This document shows, in pieces, positions 57,431 to 64,000 of a stretch of DNA of 64,000 bases. The notes below the pieces were generated by a model, which saw only the letters and a list, made by a program, of their open reading frames with translations, made no database searches and had not been told where the DNA came from. Each line of letters opens with the position of its first letter. The first letter of the stretch is position 1. A program made the translations under genes and the position numbers. Origin of the DNA: Aquilaria yunnanensis (Eukaryota > Streptophyta > Magnoliopsida > Malvales > Thymelaeaceae); NCBI GenBank assembly GCA_039654915.1, contig CM077596.1:51210501-51274500 (forward strand). The letters are read 5' to 3'.

Positions 57431-59959
57431 GGGGAAAGGTCAAAAAAAGTCCTATAGCTTTTGCAACTTTTCTAAGTAAGTCCGGTATCTTCACAATTTT
57501 CTGTTTGAGTCCTATATCTTTGAAAACATGATCTTTGTTAGTCCTATAGCCAGAAAACTTAACGAAAATCATATGTGGTGGATAACACACGTTAAAAACA
57601 ATGGGTAAATATCAAAATTAGTCATCTAATTTTTTAACTTTTCTAATTAAGTCACTAGGTTACTATTTTCTCACAATTTACCACTGGATTCAAAAGAAAT
57701 CTATAACTGTGTAACTCTAATTACAATGTGCAAGTTGCGTTATTGCTATTATGCTTGAAATTTTCAGAAAATGTTTAAAATAAACCATTTATTCTCCTTC
57801 TTTTTTTTTCCCAAATGAACTATTATATTTTCTATGTTTTGAGGCCATTGACTGCCATTACATCAATGGAATATACAATGCAAATGGGAATATTACATCA
57901 CTTGAGTCATTTAAAAACTAGCACTTTAACTACTTAACCATCACTTGAAAAAATTATTTTAGAAATTAATTAATTATTTACGAGTTATCCAACTCAAAAA
58001 TAAAATTTTAAAAAATATTTTAAAAATGAGAATTGGAATATTACATCCCTTGAGCCATTTAAAAATTAGCATTTTACCTACTTAAAAATCAATCAAAAAA
58101 ATTAGTTTAGAAATTAATTAATTATTTACGAGTATCCAACTCAAAAATAAAATTTTAAAAATACTATTTTTAAAAATAATTTTAAAAATATTTTTTGAGC
58201 TTATTAACTTATAGAATTTTAATTGATGTACAATAGTCAAATGAAAAATTAAAAATATTAATTAATAATAGTGTGTTAAATAGCTCATTACTTAATATTT
58301 TACATTTGTAATATTTCATTGTATATATATTTCAATGTACTTTATAGATTCCATGATAGGATGATTTAATCTTTTTAATATTATTCTTCATGCTTTTATA
58401 GATGCTTGAAAGAATAAACTACAAAATTTTACAAAATGACCCATAAGTATATTATAGAAAGAATATTTATATCAGCAATAACAATGTAATGATAATGATT
58501 TCACTGGTGATAAAAAAAAAAAGATTTATAAACTAATGAATACATAGATAAATAGGACAATTAATTAATTATAAAATTGTGTAGGAGTATAATCAAGTCA
58601 TCGACATAGGGATCGGGATTAAGGTGGTTCAGCTCCAGCTTTCTCACCATAACATACTTCGGTGCTTGGCGAGAGGTTTTTATTTCGCTTTTTGCTGGTA
58701 ATTCTCCATTTCCAGAAGTTCTATATGTTTTTAATTTTATGATCATGATTAGTGTTATCACTTAAAATTTTATATTTTTCAATTAGAAAGTATGAAAATT
58801 GTTCCTTATTCCTCACTCTCGAGGAAGAAAGAGAAGAGAAAATGTAGCAGGCTTGTGCTTGAAGGACAACAGCTCCAGAAGAGAATATTTAGGATTCTGA
58901 TGGTGAGTTGTGAAAAAATAAGAACCTAATGACTTAATTAGAAAAGTTATAAAGTTGGATGTCTGATTTTGATTTTCTCTCTTTGTTTTTAACGTCCGTT
59001 ATCTGCCACATAGGATTTCAATCAAGTTTTCCAGTGATAGAACCAAGGTTGTTAAAGTCGGGTTTTTACCTAAAGTCATTTTGATTTTTCTACAATCGTA
59101 AAGTCGTAAAAAGTTATAGAGTCGTAAGATTTTATCAAAAAACTTTTAGAAAAAGATAAAAAAACTAATATTTTAATACCATAAAAATGCCATGGCATAA
59201 ACATATAATACAAAAAAAAAGAAAATTTTCAAATTCACAATTCATAAATGAAAAGTTGAAAACATTTCAATTATCTAATGGAACACAAGAAACATTATGA
59301 CCAATGATAGTATCAATATTATTATCTTATAAATTCATATATTCTTGCTCTTCTTCTTTAGTTTTATCTTTTAATAGGTTAAACTCATTTATGCAAATAT
59401 TTGTATCATCATTGGCATTTTCTTTGCCTACAACTACATTTACATAAACTTAACAACCAGGATTATTAAAATCATAGTGAAGAAGAGTAATCAAGTGACA
59501 CTGAGAGCCTAAGGGAAAAAACAATAGATGATTTTTGTTTTTTTCGGTTATCTTTATTTAATTTTTTATTTTAATCTAAATTAGTCTAGTTTGATTGTAT
59601 AAAGATTGAATTGGGTAATAAATTAATATATTTTTTGTTTGCTTTCATTTTTTATCCCAATTTTGAAAAATTTGATATAATAACATAGAAACATAAAGTC
59701 GTAAAGTTTCTAAGACTAAAGTCAGGATTATACCCGTTTCTACCTACATATAAGTTTTTACTAAGACTTAAAACGCTTTTTGTTCCTAGAGTCGTAGAAA
59801 CGTAAGTTTCTAAGACTTAAGTCGGGATTTTAATAACCATGGATAGGACTAACAAAGATCACGTTTTTTAATATATATGACTCAAATAGAAAGTCGTGAA
59901 AATATATGACTTACTTAGAAAAGTTGCAAAAGTTATAAGACTTTTTTTTACCTTTCCCC
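57431..59959. mobile_element. Mutator-like element (non-autonomous), long TIRs
   Basis: The left end GGGGAAAGGTCAAAAAAAGT and the right end, whose complement reads GGGGAAAGGTAAAAAAAAGT, head inverted repeats of at least 130 bp. The pairing continues inwards, with 57573-57690 matching the complement of about 58900-59030. Flanks AGCTCATGA (left) and AGCTCATTA (right, after one extra T) suggest a 9-bp duplication with one change. No transposase is present. A ~140-bp direct duplication lies inside at 57885-58165. The right arm is split by a MITE. Confidence 0.75.
59044..59841. mobile_element. hAT-type MITE nested in the Mutator-like TIR
   Basis: The ends CAAGGTTGTTAAAGTC and, from the right by complement, CATGGTTATTAAAATC are inverted repeats. 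Flanks GATAGAAC (59036-59043) and GATAGGAC (59842-59849) form an 8-bp duplication with one change. The interior repeats GTCGTAAAGTCGTAAA-like motifs in both orientations. Removing it restores the pairing of the surrounding inverted repeat. Confidence 0.72.
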
Positions 59960-60042
59960 TAGCTCATTATTTCCAGAAGTTCTGCATTAGCCAACTAAGT
60001 ACAAAAAATGTATTCTTCATAATCAAGCTACAGAATCCATTT

Positions 60043-61601
60043 TGATACAGGATCCTTAGGTTTAGAAACCCTTGTTCCTTGTCCAGGGTTTGTTCCTAAG
60101 CTTTAACAAAAGAGAGATCTGTTACAAAAGATTCCTACACAAATTAGCAAAGTAGATTTATTTATATATCAATCCCATAGTTGACTTTCCTTGTATGATG
60201 CTTTTCTTATTATATATAAAGACAGTGAGGGTCTTATGTGATTATCAAGCCCTTTATTTCTTCCTTTGATATTAGTTAACATGGTATCAAAACCCAGACC
60301 CTGGCCTAACTCTTGCCACAGCCAGCCACCAAAAAATCAAATCCACCTTTATGTTTTCCGTTGCCCTAACCAACATCCTAATTTCTACTTAACCAAACCA
60401 AAAACCAAGAGCACAGCCACACTCAAGAGTCTCCGGCAACTAGAACAGTACCGGCAGTGTCGTTGGAAACCTCCCACACCCCGACACATGGTCGTCAAGC
60501 GCCGCCATCTGGGGACCTCTGGCGATGGTGTTTTGATGGGTTTGCTCGGCTTCCTGTCCTAAACAAGTTTTTGGTCTTGATTCATGTCAATTACGACCAG
60601 AATTTGAGTTTCTTCGCCATCTGGTTAGTCTCTCGTATGTTACAGTGCATCATCAACAAGGTCTGTGATCTCTTTGTTTGTCTCATCAAGAAGAATGTCA
60701 AATCCAGAGGAGAAAAATTACCAATCAAGTGTTTTGGCAATCGTCTCACCAATGGATTCCTCTACCCAATTCAGCAGTATTCAAATTATCAAACACTATT
60801 TGAATGGTAATAATTATTCTTCTTGGACCAAGAAGGTGGTATTGTGTTTTACAGGTCAAAGGAAGATGTCACATCTTACTGCAGATCCCCCTACTGACCA
60901 AAGTCAATTAGAAAATTAGCAAGCTAATGATGCACAGTTGTTGCACTTGCTTTTCAAGTCCATGGAACCTGAGCTGTCAGATTTATTCTCTTTTGTCGTC
61001 ACTTGTAAGCAAGCTTAGGATTATGCCAAACTCCTTTACTTTAGTGATATGCTGCGTATGTATGATGTTTCTGTTGAGTTGTTTCATGCTAAACAGAAGG
61101 GAGTCTTACTGATTACTTTGCAAAGGTGAAACAGGGGTTTCAAGAGTTGAATGCTTTGCTACTCATTTCATCTGATTTCCAAGAAATACATCGTCAAATA
61201 GAGCTTATGATGATAATGGCTTTTTTGGTTGGACTAAAACCAGAGTTCGAACCAGTTTGTGTGCAGATCCTTAGGGGAGTAAAACTTCCTTCATTACTTG
61301 AAGTGCACTCCCAACTTTCTCTTTCTTTTGCTAAGAAGAATCCGATGAATTACAGTTTTGATCGGTCTGTTCTTGCGGTTCAGTCTAGTCCACGAGTAAA
61401 GTCTGGCTCAAGTTAGAGGAGGTCTTGGAGATAGTCATGAACGACTTAGTGGTCATGGTGGCAGAGGTGGACGTGGCCAAGGTCCACATCCTCATTGCAC
61501 GTACTGTAAAAAAGATGGTCATATTGAAGATACTTGTTGGGATAAGTACCCGTCATTGATGGCATCAAAAAAGGACCCTTCTTCAACTATGGCCTCAGGG
61601 T
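60043..61601 (+). mobile_element. Copia-type retroelement relic, 5' part
   Basis: ATGGTATCAAAACCC at 60281-60295 resembles a tRNA-Met primer site directly after an LTR end (GTTAACA). The LTR may start TGATACAGG at 60043. A broken gag follows. The element is cut at about 61602 by the next LTR, and no pol is in the window. Confidence 0.6.
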
Positions 61602-61603
61602 AG
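60697..61603 (+). pseudogene. Broken copia gag
   Basis: Reading across frames: MSNPEEKNYQSS, then IKHYLNGNNYSSWTKKVVLCF (the copia gag N-terminal pattern), a stop near 60917, ELSDLFSFVVTC, further stops, QIELMMIMAFLVGLKPEFEPV and LSLSFAKKN. A Gly/Arg-rich stretch then leads to one CCHC knuckle, CTYCKKDGHIEDTCW, near 61500-61545. Several stops and shifts make it non-functional. The sequence ends at the boundary with the minus-strand LTR. Confidence 0.8.
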
Positions 61604-64000
61604 CAATATGTTTTTAGGAGTCGTCACCAATCAGTTTTGCCTAGGTTGATTGGATACCTATTACGATCTATGAGAGATTCTAGGATCATGAGTTAGTTAC
61701 GCTAAAATAACTTTATTATATCGCCTAAACATCAGTACCATGGGGGTTCGATTTTATTTTATTGTTTTCCAAAATTTTTGCTTCATTGCCTAATCATTGA
61801 TGAAATAGTTTTAATGAATTTTATTTAATTATATTTAATTTTCAATTTAATTCCAAATTGTGAATCTTACCAAACCAACCAAATATGAAGTCTTAGATGT
61901 CCTTGAAATTCCAGGATTTTACCAAATCCACCAAGAATGTGAAAGGAATATCTTGTTCAAAACCATGAGTCTTATTAGATTAATCGGATTTGAACGAATA
62001 ATCTGTCTTAGGATTTTATCAAATCCACCAAGGACAAATCCTTAAAGGTTTAGTAAATATCTTGCAATTTACCTTAATTTAATCTCTTTGTAATTTAAAA
62101 ACATAATTTAAATTATCTAGAATAACAAATAATTTTTATCAACTTTAAGATGCGAGGATTAAAATAAAAAACAAATTGTTCTAAAATTAAAAGAAAAAAA
62201 TTGACAAAAAAAAGGATAAACTAATAAACATCCTAACTTATGTTGCTAAGGGAATTTAATAGTTACATTAAGGCAAAAGGGGCAAATAAACCACTAATCT
62301 TTTTACCTCAACGTATATTACCCTCTATAATTTTTTTATAGTTAAATCACTTATTAACGTTACCTGATCAGCGAATATTAGCTACTGTCGTTATGTTTGT
62401 CCAGTTGTATGATGATGTGGTAAATTTTGATGATATAGTGACTAATAGGGCTGTATACGTGGCAAGATTGTGTTCACATCATAAAAAATAAAAAAAAAAA
62501 GATAAAATACCTAACTTAACATCTAAACTTTTGTTCAAATCTACAAATCCCCCATAACTTTGTTTCTTTTCTCAAACACCATCCTCTTCACTCTCTTCGC
62601 CTAACAGTCGTTCCCCTGCCCTTGTTTCTTCTCGCCAGCGCCTGAATCAGCTCCTAAACCATAACTCTCAATCTAAATCAATTCAAAATAGCCACGAAAA
62701 TTGATCTAAAAAAGCCACAACAATCGATTCACACAATTGAGACAAAGAAGCTACGAAACTCAACGATTTGGATGTGGACGGGTCCTGGCTAGCTTTGATT
62801 CTCCATTGTGCACCTGTCCTCTTTTTCGCCCAAGTGTAATTTGCCCAAGTGCCGGTATTCGATTTACCTCTCCGGCATTTTAATAGACCGATGGTGAAGG
62901 CAGCGGATTGAGAGAAGATCAACAGAAAGAAAGATGAGGCAATAGCAAAAGCGAGAACAAATAGACAGGAGGGAGACATTTCATCTCCTTCGCCGGATTA
63001 GCCAAATAGGGCAAACAATATGAACTGGGTGATTAAAGAGAGGATCATTCGAGCATTGAGGTTGAAGAGTGGAAAGATTTGGATCCAAGTGTTATTATTT
63101 TTAGTTTAGAAACCTTTGTGCATCATAAATATAGTTCAGGAATACATATTGTAATTTTCCCAGGATGATGTGCCTTTTTTATTTATAGAATTAATAGAAT
63201 ATTCTAAAAAAATAGAATATTCTCTCTATTATTCTTGTGAGTGACAAATTTGACTATAGCTCAAAACAATAGTATTAGATTTCACTCAATCACAAAAAAA
63301 TGGGTGGTTTAACTGTAAAAAAATTATAGTTGGTAATATATGTTGAGGTGAAAAAATCAGTGATTCATTTACTTTTTTTGCCGTTACATTAATGCATAAC
63401 CAAACAAATAAATAGAGAATGAATAAAAAGAAAGTAACAAAAAGCTTGTTGTTGGTGCCTTTTCTGTCAAACAAAAGAAAGTTAGTCACTTAGAAGAATG
63501 AAAAAAAATAAAAAAAAATGTAGGGAGTAATCAGAAGTTATGCCATTAAGAGATGGTTGACTAGAGTCAACCGGATCCTAGAAACGGATCTTGCAGGTTG
63601 AGGAACTGGGTCTCCTTCGTTCTCTTCGATTTGTGCGATAATCAACCGGTCAGGGGCAGCGGAGGGCGGAGCTCTGACAAATGATGACGGCAGCAGCTCG
63701 GGTCCGCTGATTTGGCAACGGGAACAACAGCCGGTGTGGATGGGGGACGAGGATGCGATTTGGCGCGGCGGGGAGAGGCTGATTCTCCTTCTGGGAACAG
63801 TCGGCGGCAGCTCTAGTGGTGATGACAGTGTGGGATGGGGTCGGCGAGCAGGGGCACTGACGACGGAACTGGCGGTGGGATGGTTGCTTGTGGCTGGAGG
63901 CTGGTGTCGAGCTTAGGGCTACTACTTCCAGGGGTGGCGGCAGCATGCTGAAGAGTTTAGGGTTTCTAGGAAGATGGGTAGCGAGACCATGTGTGAAACA
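61602..64000 (-). repeat. Third Tat-family LTR (minus strand), runs off window
   Basis: 61602-61760 aligns with the left end of the 23031 solo LTR: GGAGTCGTCACCAATCAG, TTTTGCCTAGGTTGATTGGA, a GTTACGCTAAAATAACTTTA block and CATCAGTACCATGG. CCAAATCCACCAAG-type repeats follow at 61900-62040. A GC-rich stretch (63640-63960) sits where other copies have their GC-rich leader. A Mutator-like element interrupts it at 62272-63383. It is strongly diverged and therefore old. ORFs in the GC-rich part are not genes. Confidence 0.65.
62272..63383. mobile_element. Mutator-like element with perfect 9-bp duplication
   Basis: Flanked by TTACATTAA at 62263-62271 and 63384-63392. The left end GGCAAAAGGGGCAAATAAAC and the right end, complement CGGCAAAAAAAGTAAATGAA, head inverted repeats of about 80 bp that share ACCTCAACGTATATTACC-like sequence. 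1112 bp. The interior (about 62560-63010) is richer in GC and could be captured gene sequence, but no protein was recognised and the 98-codon minus-strand ORF there is unsupported. Confidence 0.88.

Noticed and set aside
63650..63946. Pro/Ser-rich ORFs on both strands near the window end
   Set aside because: GC-rich leader of a diverged minus-strand LTR; open frames on both strands indicate composition bias.

Overview
This is nuclear DNA of a flowering plant, almost certainly a eudicot. The evidence is long AT-rich non-coding DNA, LTR retrotransposons with plant-type tRNA primer sites, Stowaway, hAT and Mutator-like elements, a CC-NB-ARC-LRR resistance gene cluster, and plant-only gene families (HD-Zip class II, LOG). 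I cannot name the species.

Region 1 (1-19175) is most of one very large Ty3/gypsy element of the Tat/Ogre type. The window opens inside its 5' LTR (1-2939). A tRNA-Arg-like primer site (2943-2960), a tandem array (about 3690-4330), a decayed gag (4411-5537) and a degenerate stretch with no recognisable pol follow. Then comes an unusual accessory gene block (8463-12537): four tandem 182-codon genes for small basic zinc-finger-like proteins, one of which has lost its ATG, and an intact intronless LONELY GUY (LOG) type cytokinin-activating enzyme gene. Four of the five genes have a similar TATA-bearing spacer upstream. After them lie two hairpin-forming tandem arrays (13060-15050), the polypurine tract and the complete 3' LTR (15155-19175). 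Both LTRs contain a captured piece of an HD-Zip II homeobox gene. The LTRs differ at about 10 of 2939 compared sites, so insertion was recent even though gag is dead and pol is absent. The element therefore looks non-autonomous, mobilised in trans, and loaded with host-like or virus-like genes. This is the most interesting object in the window.

Region 2 (19176-30440) is repeat-rich. It holds the remaining part of an older, oppositely oriented LTR of the same family, into which the big element inserted; a degenerate AT-rich repeat field with a Stowaway MITE and a fold-back; a minus-strand solo LTR of the family (23031-26682) with its own 16-copy internal array; and unclassified AT-rich DNA.

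Region 3 (30440-44770) is a decaying tandem NB-LRR cluster. It has one nearly full-length CC-NB-ARC-LRR gene (31085-34477) whose last LRRs are cut off by a 1-bp deletion, an LRR-only copy with one nonsense codon, a 5'-truncated multiply broken copy, and a last 3' scrap. Each is followed by copies of the same 3' flank.

Region 4 (44773-64000) is transposon on transposon. A broken Ty1/copia element (44773-50492) has a 988-bp solo LTR inside its reverse transcriptase, flanked by GATGT. A 2-kb solo LTR is flanked by ACTGT (54485-56489). A Mutator-like element (57431-59959) is interrupted by a hAT-type MITE. A copia relic (60043-61601) is cut by a third Tat-family LTR on the minus strand (61602 to window end), which itself holds a Mutator-like element with a perfect 9-bp target duplication (62272-63383). 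No rRNA, tRNA gene or CRISPR array was found.
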